A DNA stretch of 64,000 bases from positions 3,580,947 through 3,644,946 of the forward strand of contig JAMWFC010000049.1 in the NCBI GenBank assembly GCA_027475525.1, given 5' to 3'. The position numbers and the translations under genes were made by a program. Each line of letters opens with the position of its first letter. The stretch's first letter is position 1. Source of the stretch: Macrolepiota albuminosa (taxonomy: Eukaryota > Basidiomycota > Agaricomycetes > Agaricales > Agaricaceae). This document shows positions 31,401-41,201 of this stretch, piece by piece. Below the pieces are notes generated by a model, which was not told where the DNA came from, ran no database searches, and worked only from the letters and a program-made list of their open reading frames with translations.

Positions 31401-31591
31401 TTGCGGGAGCATCGTCATCCAGGTCCTCGACCCATGTATACGTTATTGTGTACGTACTTCCAAGTACTTCACTCGAACCATTTCAGCTGATACGCACTCT
31501 AGAGTCACGTGTAGATACAGCAGACCCAGAGGAGGGGTCAATCCTTTTTGTTTTTTATTACTTGTTTATACATATTTTTTCTATCTACTGA
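28481..31591 (+). pseudogene. Third sense ORF (ORF3) of B1, one in-frame TAG
   Basis: A single frame of about 1,036 codons broken by TAG at 30455. B2 carries a homologue of similar length, while identity by eye is low to moderate. Composition: Gln/Pro/Tyr-rich N-terminus, Ala/Pro/Ser-rich middle, basic/acidic linker. A conserved C-terminal region contains FGRPGLENTYQGIAVDHA, HWRTLFGFALYRAL, ARPGLYREAIASYDAMF and WVDHAYMYSVVFLEQQF. Near the end MDPxRVNLLxR and INVALxEPMV each occur twice. The last 17 residues are hydrophobic. I do not recognise a family. No signal peptide or internal membrane helix argues for an envelope protein. Confidence 0.75.
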
Positions 31592-31758
31592 TGGCGCAAC
31601 CTGCGCCCTTGTCTGATAAGGACTGCTTCCTATTGTGTCCAGATGACACATCTCCATGGCGCACGAGTACTAACGCCTTGCAGCCACGCCATACGCGTGT
31701 ATTCATCCGTTGGTCGCACTACTGTGCACCTTTCATCTCGCTCTACCTCCCTCTCTAA

Positions 31759-31788
31759 AGACCGAGTATTCGGTCTCATTGGGGGGTA
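31759..31788 (+). promoter_or_regulatory. Hairpin and polypurine tract of B1
   Basis: AGACCGA-GTAT-TCGGTCT (31759-31776) is followed by an ATTGGGGGGTA tract directly before the LTR. B2 has the same arrangement. Confidence 0.75.
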
Positions 31789-31962
31789 TGTAACGGAGTC
31801 ATCCGTGTTCTTAAGCGTCAATGATGCTATAATCATTTAGTAGAGTATTACGTAAGATAACATCTTGTTTTCACACTAAGTACTAGTCAATCTGATATTG
31901 CGGTCTGATTTAGCACTTGTGTGATACACACAAGATAGTTCTAACCCGTAACTCTGGTTACA
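31789..31962 (+). repeat. 3' LTR of B1 (174 bp)
   Basis: It begins TGTAACGGAG and ends CTCTGGTTACA, parallel to the B2 LTR (TGTAGCGTAG to TTCGTTACA). It is preceded by the PPT. The target duplication cannot be tested because the 5' LTR is outside the window. Confidence 0.75.
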
Positions 31963-33715
31963 CCCTCCATTGATAGTTTATCTTTGTATTTGAGGGAACT
32001 CAATTGGGACAAGCAAGAGGATCAGGAGAGTCAGGTTGTGATGTTGACAGAAGCTCAATTGCAGAATTTCTTCTGCACATATGGTCAGAATGTATCCAGA
32101 CAAGTTGAGTGGGCAGTTTGTTGATTTTACTTTCTTTGTCTTTGTATTCCACTTGCACAAATTTCCTTTGATATGCACATTGATGGCCATGCAATCCACT
32201 CTGGCCTTCTGTGCCTATTCTGCTACTGTATTCTACTGGCACATCTTTTCTATTTATATGCACCTTTCTGGATATGTGATCTGCTTTTGGCCTCATGTGC
32301 CTATCATGTATTGTAGTAGAGGTGGCAGGCCTCCTGTGCCTATCTATTGCTACTTTTATTTGTATTGCAGTTCTTACACATCTGCTTGGTATCAGACAAC
32401 TTTATGTGTCTCTGATCAGCAGAAGAGGGCCTTATGTACTTGGATGACCTTATGTGTTGTCAAAAGGGGGCCTAATGTGTTTGGATGACTGTGTTAGGTC
32501 ATTTCTAATGCTAACAACATTCTTGTTGACATGATCTATTGCTGACCTGTCAATGTGGGTCCAATGTGCATACTATCAAGACCTTTGTCTTGCTGATGAT
32601 CTGTCTTTTATAACTTTACCTGGAGTTTCTCACATGGACTGTAGCACTGCAGATGCACCTACAGGCAATTCAAACTCACAGCTTTGACATGGCCCTCCCT
32701 GTGCCCTTTGGCTCAGTTTTTGATTCTATGATAGAAGGCCAAAATGTTAGGATCAGAGAGCCAAATGCACATGCCTTTCCTTCACTGCATGACCCTTTGC
32801 ACCAAGCACCTGGCATATTTATAGGTGACAATATGGATAGGGATGCAGCTTGCCCCAACTGTATCAGACATGGCTGTCCACCTACTGTGGGGTACCAGCT
32901 CTCATTGGCAGACAAAGTTTTTCCTCACAAAGTCAGATGAGTGTTAGAAGCAGGAATGTTAGAATACATACCTCTCAATCTGCTAACAGATGATGCTTGT
33001 TGCCATGCAGCCCAAGAGCCCCCTGGCCCTGAGTCCACTTTTGTGATTTTGAATAGAAAGCTGTGATTGCTCAATGCTTCCTTCAATACCTCTAGAGAGA
33101 GCAAGCTTTTGTTTAACAAGTGGGTCAGTGCTGGTGCCAATCTGATGGCCACAATGCATAAGCACATGCATGCTGAAGATGAGCATGGTGCAGGGAGACC
33201 TATTGCTACCAAAATTGCTGACTCTTTCAAAGGATATTTCAACTATTTTAAAAACCTGCCTGACATGAAGGTCTAGTTTGATGTCATCTTCAATTACAAT
33301 CATCAACTGCATGTACTATTCATCTTGGATTTGCACACATTTTGCATAGATGATTTTCATGCATATGTTTGGCAGGAATGCCTTAACCAACAACATGTAG
33401 CAAGAATGGCTCAGTTGAATAACAAACTTTCCATGTTCAAGTCCTTTCTGCCCAGATCCAAGGGCCAAGACCCATTGACCATTTGCTGCCCCAAGATAAA
33501 CAGCAAAAATACCTTCTGAAACTAGATGAGTGGTCAAACAAACCTCAGTTTCCTTGCAAACCACTGAATCCCTGATTAGTATGCTCAATCATATATGTCT
33601 TGTGCTGCCACAGGAACACAGGCACCTTCCATCTTTTTATGCCTTTTGAGCTTCCTTTTTGGTCAGTTGTAGTCGGTTCCTTAAACACCATCCTAGTAGG
33701 AAAATTCATGCACAT
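31963..33715 (+). pseudogene. CpG-poor decayed sequence with an unidentified degenerate ORF
   Basis: The region is rich in TG and CA and has very few CG. Two stretches in different frames read like old coding sequence: 32653-32940 (with CPNCIRHGCPP) and 33067-33519, one frame broken by a TAG (with FKGYFNYFKNLPDMK and DDFHAYVWQECLNQQ). I cannot name the source, but position and decay suggest an old retroelement. 31963-32640 shows nothing recognisable. Confidence 0.4.
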
Positions 33716-34484
33716 TGATGGGCTTCTGCTCAGATTAAGTGCATCAAGAGACAATACAGGGCTACAGGAAATCTAAGTCATTGGTCTCTGACTTGTCTCT
33801 AGCAACAAAACAAACATCCAACCACTCTGCACATCTATCAGACAACACATACAATCTTCAGGCATTTAGGAGTTACAAGGAGATAATATGGGCATAGCTA
33901 TGGGGAGGTCAACTCATCTCTGATCAGGTGCTAAAAAGGTATATTATTAGGTGCTGCCACCTGTCAGGACACCACCATCAGAAAGTGTAAAAGCTTGACA
34001 TCTGGACTTGTGAGAAATCAAGAAAATAATTAGCACCAGAGTTAGTGCTGTTGGATTATATCATCTGTTTAGGTCTTTCTAACCATATTCTGGGACATCC
34101 TGGCCAATTAAAGTTGTACTCCAAAAGTGAGTGGACCACTTAAATTTTACTATTCTCTTGTAGTTGCTGTGGCCAATAGACTGTTATGCTGTTGGTCATT
34201 CTTGACAGATCACTGTTAGCTATGACCATGAGGTGAGGTGCTAAATAGTGCTCCACATGGACTTTTTTTTGAATCACAGTAGTGTACAGTATAAAAGCTA
34301 GCTAAGAACTTTGTAAATAGCAGAGAAGAATCAAACCTCTTCAGCCTCCAGTTCTATCTACCATTAGTCTTCACTAGCTCAAGCTCATGTTTCTAAGCTT
34401 GATGCTAGACTTGTCTTAGCATTTGTGTCATTTTGTATAGTGCCACTATGGGCACATTTGCATTATAATATTTTTTTTTACCTT
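33716..34484 (+). repeat. Decayed family A-type LTR, copy d1 (truncated)
   Basis: It begins TGATGGGCTTCTGCTCAG and aligns along the A LTR (GGCCAATTAA, TATAAAAGCTAGCTA, GTGCCACTATGGGCAC), with CG replaced by TG or CA. The 3' part is cut off by copy d2. Confidence 0.75.
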
Positions 34485-35458
34485 TGACAGGCTTCTGCTC
34501 AGATTGAGCGCATCAAGGGACATTACAGGGCTACAGAAAAGCTAAGCTATTGGGCTCTGATTGGTCTATAGCAATGAGGCAGGCATTCAACCACTCCACA
34601 TATCCTACCAAATGACACACACACTTGACTTTCAAAAATCTAGATGCTACAAAGAGATAATATGGGCACCTCAGCTCATTCCTGACTAAGCATTCAAAAA
34701 GGAATATCATTAGGTGCTGACACCTGCCAGGACAACACCATCAAAAAGTGTAAAAGCCTGACATTCAGATTTATGGAAAATTGAGGAACTAAGTAGTGCC
34801 AGTATTAGCACCATTGACTTATGGTGTCTGTCTAGGTTTTTCTGACTATAGCCCAGGCCATCCTGGCCAATCAAAACTCTACTCGGAAAGTGAGCAGACA
34901 CTTGAATTTTACTATTATCTTGCAGTAGCCAGGGCCAATGGGCTGTTATGCTATTGGTTGCCATTACCCATGTGCTGGCAGTTGCTATTGACAGGTCACC
35001 ATTAGCTACAATTAGGAGATGAGGTGCTAATTCTAGTGCTCCATATGGACTTTTTCTTAGTTATAGTAGCATACAGTATAAAAGCTAGCTAGAAACTTTG
35101 TAAATAGCAAGGAAAAAAAGAGAAGTTGGATCTCTCATGCTACTCAGCATCAGCCTTCTCTAGCTCAAGCTATCATCTGAGCTTGATGCTAGATTTGCCT
35201 TAGCATTAGCATTATTTACAGTGCCACTACAGGCACACTGTATTACAATATTTTCTCTGTTTTACACCAGCATTAGCTTCAACACTCACCACTCTTGCCA
35301 GGTAGTGTCAGAAGCACTAAGTTCTAGCATATCAGCCTAGCTATCTAACTCAAGCATACCAGAACCCCTACCCCGACTCTCACACCCTTATGCCAAGCAC
35401 TGGAGATGACATCTTGAGATGTAGCAAACAGTGTGCCCAACCACAGTTAGTGTCATCA
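34485..35458 (+). repeat. Decayed family A-type LTR, copy d2 (full length)
   Basis: It runs from TGACAGGCTTCTG to CCACAGTTAGTGTCATCA, matching both ends of the A LTR. The flanking bases do not form a target duplication, so the flank was rearranged or this was one LTR of a lost element. Confidence 0.75.
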
Positions 35459-35459
35459 C

Positions 35460-35522
35460 TAGACTGGTCTGATTCTGTGAAGCATGACCTTAAGCTCTCA
35501 ACATTCTTGTAACTTTGTTACA
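35460..35522 (+). repeat. Fragment of a B-type LTR 3' end
   Basis: AGACTGGTCTGATTCTGTG through CTTGTAACTTTGTTACA aligns to the last ~65 bp of the B2 LTR with transitions. Confidence 0.65.
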
Positions 35523-36020
35523 AAGGCATTGCTGGTAACATGAGTTATGGGATAGGAAGACCTGAATGGATTAATTTAGAGGTGCTAAAAAGAAATTGGA
35601 TAAACAGGAGAAAAGCAATGTACATGAACAGAGACAGGAGTATGGGCCATCTACTCATAATAGGTATTGCCATGAGACATGGCCCTAGCCACAGCAACAC
35701 TGATATCAAGAAGGTTGCTCAGCTACGGGCACAAGAGTTTTCTTGGAGGTAAGCACCTCAAAGGTGGCATGAGAGCTGGAAGTAAGAGAGGGACTGCAAG
35801 GAGGAGTTACAGAAGGTGTAAGGAAAGTTGCTAGCTATAACTGGAGTAGGAGAAGAGCTAGCATTTTCAATGGACACAGGAAAATTGGTGGCAGGAGTGA
35901 CCTTGATGGAAAGGATGGTTGAAGGAGGAGATCTAGGCACCAGAATCACATGAATTATAGCACTGCTGAAACAGTTATGGCACCTGACTAAGGAGAGTCA
36001 ATTTTCCAGTTGGAGGGAGA
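35523..36020 (+). mobile_element. Relic internal 3' end of a family A-type element
   Basis: The last part, TGACTAAGGAGAGTCA with GTTGGAGGGAGA (36009-36020), is the decayed hairpin and PPT of family A. Upstream, 35758-35949 read on the minus strand is Ser/Pro-rich like the linker of antisense gene 1, but homology is uncertain. Confidence 0.55.
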
Positions 36021-36950
36021 TGATGGGCTTTTGCTCAGACTAAGCACATCAAGGAACAATATAAGACTACAAGAAATCTAAGCCATTGGTCTCTGACCTG
36101 TCTCTAACAATGAAGCAGGCATTCAACCACTCTGTACACCTACCAGGCAACACCCATGACCTTCAGAAACTCAGTAGTTACAAGGAGATAATATGGGGAC
36201 AGCTATGGGGAGGTAATTCTCAAGTGCCAAAAAGAGGATATTATTAGGCACTGCCACCTGTTGGGATACCACCATCAGAAGTGTTGACATCTGGACCTAT
36301 TGAAAATCAAGGAAATAAATAGCACCAAAATTAGCACTGTTAGATTACAGTGTCTGTCTAAGTTTTCCTGACCATATTTTGAGACATCCTGGCCAATCAG
36401 AGTTGTACTCAAAAAGTGAGCAGACCACTTAAATTTTACTATTATCTTGTAGTTGCTATGGCTAATAGGCTATTACACTGTTGGTCACTGCTACCCATGC
36501 ATTGGTGGTTGCCATTGACAGATCACCATTAGCTACCCTACCACCATGAGGTGAAGTGCTAAATGATAGCACTCCACATGGACTTTTTCTTGGATTACAG
36601 TAGTGCATAGTATAAAAGCTAGCTACAAACTTTGTAAATAGATGAAGAATCAGAACTTCTTAGTCTCCAGTTCTATCCACCATTTAGTCTTTTCTAGCAC
36701 AAGCTCATGTCTCTAAGCTTGTTGCTAGATTTGCCTTAGCATCTTCATCATTTATGGTGCCACTAGGGGCACATTTGCACTACAATATTTCTCTTTACAC
36801 TATGCTGACATCAAATTCACTATGCTCACTCCTTTTGTCAGGTAGTGTCAGAAGTGCTAAACTCTAGCACCTCAATCCCTTTATTTCTCTTGAGTACACT
36901 GGGACCCTGTCAACAAGCCTTACACCTTAACACCAAGTGCTGGAGATGAC
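36021..36950 (+). repeat. Decayed family A-type 3' LTR, copy d3 (3' end missing)
   Basis: It begins TGATGGGCTTTTGCTCAG directly after a PPT and ends at CTGGAGATGAC, short of the terminal TCATCA. Upstream of its TATAAAAGCTAGCTA it keeps a 19-bp inverted repeat AGTGCTA-AATGA-TAGCACT (36555-36573), the decayed counterpart of the palindrome in young LTRs. Confidence 0.75.
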
Positions 36951-36998
36951 TTAGAAGCAAGACTGAAGATCAGGAGCAACAAGGAAGTCCAGAGAAAC
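36951..36998 (+). mobile_element. Left flank of B2: piece of older B-type element (B3 relic)
   Basis: The low-CpG sequence continues after B2 at 61025 into degenerate gag. The last five bases GAAAC (36994-36998) are the target duplication of B2. Confidence 0.55.
36994..36998. repeat. Target site duplication of B2, left copy
   Basis: GAAAC directly before the LTR; repeated at 61025-61029. Confidence 0.9.
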
Positions 36999-37232
36999 TG
37001 TAGCGTAGTCCGCTATGTGGCGGTGGCCACATAGCTTTACTTACTGTAGAGTAGTTTATATTATATTATATTTATTATAATATAATATTAGTTTACATTA
37101 TTATAAATAGTTTTACCAGCTGCTTACAAAGCAGCTTATTTTTGTGTATACTACATTGTCAATAGACCGGTCTGGTCTGATTCAGTGTTGTGTGTGCACA
37201 CTAAGCTCTCTAAACTTCGTAACTTCGTTACA
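36999..37232 (+). repeat. 5' LTR of B2
   Basis: It begins TGTAGCGTAG and ends CGTAACTTCGTTACA. The centre is a very AT-rich TATATTA/TATAATA stretch. No canonical PBS starting TGG follows it; self-priming, known in some chromodomain elements, is possible. Confidence 0.95.
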
Positions 37233-37363
37233 TTTTTTTGAATCCGCCAGCTAGGATCTATTGCCTAGCATCTGACGTCAGTCGTTGAGTTTGTTGACAG
37301 AACTCTATCAGCTTCTCGAGCTTCTCGCACAGCCACACCGTGCAAATTTCAAACAGGGGATCG

Positions 37364-40012
37364 ATGAGTAATCCCATACCTGCAGCGCCCACTGACGGCG
37401 GGCAAAATGCCCACGACCTATGGGGAGACCCAGCAGACACACAGGACGCGTCAGCGTCCAATGCGGGTCAGGTAAGACCCAAGGCTCGAGACTGAGGTCA
37501 GAGTACCGACCTGGCCGGGAATGAGAGCGAGGCCCGGAGAGCTGAAAGCTCACAGCAGGACGGTCCGCAACACCTCCAGGACAAGATGCCTGGGGGATTA
37601 ACGCCCCCAGTGATGCAGCTGCCAGGAGGACTGCGACGGTCTAGCCGATTGGCTTCCAAAGGACCCCCGCAGGACGGCTGACAGTCAACTGGCGCCTATG
37701 GCACCCCAGGAGACGCCGAGTCATCAGTACGGACTGGGAGAGCCCTCCCTGCGAGCCAGAGTAGTGTGACCAAGCGGTCTACCGCGGGCTCAATGCCTCT
37801 TAAAATGGCGGAAGCCCGCCTAGAGAAGGTACCAGAGGAGGCCGCAAGGCCTGAAGTATCCTGCACGGAAAACCGATTCCCACGCACACCAGCAGTGGAG
37901 GAAGCTCCGGAGGTTGTAGAGCTTCCAGAGGAGGTGATGGAGTCGTCAAGTGACGACGACGTCGGAGCAGAGGAACAGCGGCTGAAAACCGCGTACACCG
38001 TGCGCTTGCGGGTGTTCTGGGACTTGCACCCAGAGGTGATGAAATACACCACCCAAGCGTGACTCGAGCGCTACGCGTCAGCCCATATAGTAGCACTTAG
38101 GCGACAAGGGCACGAAGTGCCCAATGTATTCAGTACAAAATATACTGATTTAATGGTGAGAGTGCTCACAATGGAGCTGCAAATGTATGTGCAGCGGAAG
38201 GCCACACGGCAATCGGGGGTCTCGACCCCCTGGAGCCACACGTCTGAAGAATGCTCGGCACGACGCAATCAAGACGTCGGAATCGAGCTAGTGGAGGCAC
38301 TAGCACAGGCGCAAGAAGTGCCTGAAGTAAGACCGGTGAGTACTTTTTATACTCCAGCAGGACAAGGGTGGCGTGAGGAGCCCCCACACATGCGTAACCA
38401 TGACCATAGGACAGATATGTCAGGTTTGGACGGGCACAATAGTACCATGCTCAAGGTGGAGAGCGAGGCATCTGTGATGCCGCGTGTGCCCATGGCCGAA
38501 ACGTTGAGCGACAGAGTCGTGTATCAACGTATGCGCAATGGCGATCTCAGGACTAAGGGACAGTCCCTTATCAACGATCAGGGCATCGTATTTGAGGGCA
38601 CTAAGCCCATTGACGAGATGCATCGTCAATTTGTCATGCAGGGTCAGGAGAATCAAGCTTCTCCAGTTCCAGGGTGGCGCAACGATCATGATCGAGGAGA
38701 CTTCCTCAATCGAGATGGCGCCACAAGATGTGATGTTCCTGGTAACAGCCAGGATAATGGCCCTAGGTTGATTCCTCGAGACGAAGGCAATTATGCCCAC
38801 AGTCGAGGAGGCTCGGGACGTCCTCCGCAAGGTGGACGAGGGAAGTCACTTCCCCATGCCGCTGATTTGGCGACTAGATCCCTGGGTCAGCAGGAGGCCA
38901 TTCGAATGCATTGTGAAGCCATGCACGATTGCCTGCATCAAGTAGTCAATGATGCCCTGGGCGTAACCTTACAGTTACTGGATGGAATGAAGCTGCGTAA
39001 AGCAGACAGTAGGCACATTCGCGCCTATACGGGCACGTCCAAGTTCAGCGACCTGGAAGATTGGGCAATGGATGTATGCACCCATCTCGCCATGTGCTTA
39101 TATGGAGGCAACCGTATGGAACGAGAACAAATCTTTGTTCTTCCTGAGTTCTTGGCCGGAGAGGCCATGGGATGGTTTCAACGGGCAGTACTGCACGTCA
39201 ACCGTGTCCAATATGACTGGACGTTCAAAGGAGTCCTTACAGGACTGTACGATCAATTCGTACACCCCTCAACGCTCCAGGATGCAAGGTGGGACTTCCA
39301 GTCTGCCAAGTACACCGAGAAGTTGGGAGTACAAGGGTTCTATGATACCCTTAATGACCATGCCCAGAACATGGCAGTATACCCGGACGGGTATACAATG
39401 CTCGAAACGTTCTTGGATGGCATTCCAGCGGACATGCGCCACTATTTGATACGTGAGGACGGATTGTCTCCAGAAGTCAACGATGTGGAAGAATTTGTGG
39501 CATATGCCATCCGGTATGAGCAGTTCTCTGAAGACTGCTAACCACTACAAACATCGGAGTGGACACAAAGGGGGACCCAGGCGACTACCGCCTGGTGGGA
39601 CACCCTCACGGGGTCAGCATGTGGGGACCTTCCTGGCCAAAAAGACCGATTTGGACCGTGACCGCAACACGTGGTTTGTTGTACGCAGAACCTCTGTGGC
39701 AAACCAAGGGCAGAGCTGCCCACGCCCAGAGTGGGCGCCGGATAGAGAACATCCTAAACCAAGGCCGGACGTCAAGCCAGCCAACCCACCAGGTCAGATG
39801 GGGACTTGTTTTGCATGTGGCCAACCAGGCCACTACGCTACCAACTGCCCTGCGAAGCCAGGAGCCCCGAGGAAGGGGTATACACCTCACGCCCACCTTC
39901 GAGCTGCACATACTGCAGCCGCGAGTGGGAGTGACGGAGACGTATCTGCCGAGTCTGAGGCAGAGCACCCCACAAACGACCAGGAGCCCCCAGAGGAGGC
40001 ATCGGGCACCGA
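37364..40012 (+). pseudogene. gag: gag of B2, 5' part (three TGA codons, one frameshift, cut by A3)
   Basis: From ATG 37364 one frame continues to 39541 apart from TGA at 37493, 37679 and 38060. The frame then shifts near 39530 and continues to the A3 insertion. The N-terminus is Ala/Gly/Gln-rich; a capsid-like helical region lies in the long open part (38117-39541, with TFLDGIPADMRHYL and ICAIRYEQFSEDC-like end). A canonical zinc knuckle CFACGQPGHYATNC follows the frameshift. RNTWFVV matches RNPRFVV of B1. The reading frame resumes after A3 at 53442. Confidence 0.85.
40009..40012. repeat. Target site duplication of A3, left copy
   Basis: CCGA; repeated after the right LTR at 53265-53268 and again across the gap at 53442-53445. 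Removing A3 and one CCGA restores the B2 reading GTEPKS. Confidence 0.85.
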
Positions 40013-41055
40013 TGATGACGCCAACTGTGGTTGGGTGCGCTGGACGTATACGCAGTACAACGCCGTCTCCAGCGCCTGGCGTACGGGTTTGTGAGGAGTC
40101 CCGGCAGGGTCCCGGTGTGCTCGAGCAGAGGTGATAGGGCGGTGCGCTAGACGATAGCGCCTCGGGTGCTACCTAGCAAGTGGTAAGCGTCGTAGTTTAG
40201 GAGAAGTTATAGAGAAAGAAACAAATAGCGCAGCGTAGTGTGCCCGTAGGTGGCACCGTAAACGACGAAGACGAGATAGACGAAGCTAGCGCCGAACTTG
40301 GTGGCAAAGTCAGGCAACGCTAGCGCGATTTGAACGCTAAGTGTAACTGGGTGCTCAAGAGGTTACGATTCGTTGTTATATACATGGCCAGTAGCTAGTT
40401 TTTATACTATGCGCTACATTATTTCCAAAATAAGTCCATTGACGGCGCTACCGCTTAGCGCCTCCCTTCGTGACTGTAGCTAACGGCCACCTGTCAACGG
40501 CGACCTGCAGCACATGGGTGACGGCGACCAACGGCGACTCTAAAACTACTTAGAAGTGGTACGAGTTTGCTCACTTTTTGATGTAATTTAATTGGCCATG
40601 CCATCCCGGGGTATGGTCGGGGAATCCTCGACAGACGCCGTGAGCGCTAATTCCGGCGCTAAACATTGTACCATCTTTTGATAGATTTAAATGTCGGGTC
40701 TGCGTGTATCCTGTCTCGTCGTCATTGATTCTTTTAGACTTCTGATTGAGGTGCCTCGGTGATTGACAGCGCCAATTGCTAACTCCTTCCAGTACTGATC
40801 GGGGTTTGGTCAGAGTCCCCTCCCGCCGTTATGCTAGCGCTATGAGTCCTGAGTCTTCTTGGTCTTCAAAGTAACTGAGTGGAGTGCGCTGAGGGGCTGA
40901 TACTGGTGGTTGAGATGAATGGACAAGTCTTGCCATAGAGCGCCCGCGCTAGGGCTGCTCTGTACCCAAGGCTGGTCGCTAGAGCCTTTAGTGTGTCAAG
41001 TGTTGGTCGGCCTATAATGTCCCTTGATGCGCTCAGTCCGAGTAGAAGCCTATCA
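40013..41055 (-). repeat. 3' LTR of A3
   Basis: TGATGACGCC to GCCTATCA on the plus strand. It contains 19-bp inverted repeats at 40143-40161 and 40444-40462. Confidence 0.96.
40444..40462. repeat. 19-bp inverted repeat in A3 3' LTR
   Basis: GGCGCTA-CCGCT-TAGCGCC, perfect arms; the copy in the 5' LTR is 52653-52671, 37 bp upstream of its TATA box (52615-52609). The second LTR pair is 40143-40161 and 52352-52370. Confidence 0.85.
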
Positions 41056-41067
41056 TCTCCCCCCAAC
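41056..41067 (-). promoter_or_regulatory. Polypurine tract of A3
   Basis: GTTGGGGGGAGA on the minus strand, adjacent to the 3' LTR, with the TGACTG/CAGTCA hairpin at 41076-41091. Confidence 0.85.
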
Positions 41068-41201
41068 TGAAAAATTGACTGTCCTCAGTCAAACGCCGTC
41101 GTTAATTTGACTGCGCTACGGTCCGTATAATGCCGCCGGCGCCTTATAAAAGTCGTTTTCCGTACTTCACCTCCCCGTGTTTTCCTTCCCATCTTTCCAG
41201 T

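Larger units (their letters stand above)
23375..31962 (+). mobile_element. LTR retrotransposon B1 (Ty3/gypsy chromodomain element), 5' part outside the window
   Basis: Plus-strand element interrupted in gag by A2. Visible parts are nucleocapsid and protease, an in-frame UGA, RT-RNase H-integrase-chromodomain, a third ORF, hairpin and PPT, and a 174-bp 3' LTR. It is related to B2 but clearly diverged in protein and LTR. Damage includes a 1-bp insertion and TGA in pol, a TGG to TGA in integrase, and one TAG in ORF3. Confidence 0.9.

Noticed and set aside
28481..31591. ORF3 of family B as an envelope gene
   Set aside because: No signal peptide, furin-like site or internal membrane helix seen; only a short hydrophobic tail in B1 that B2 lacks.
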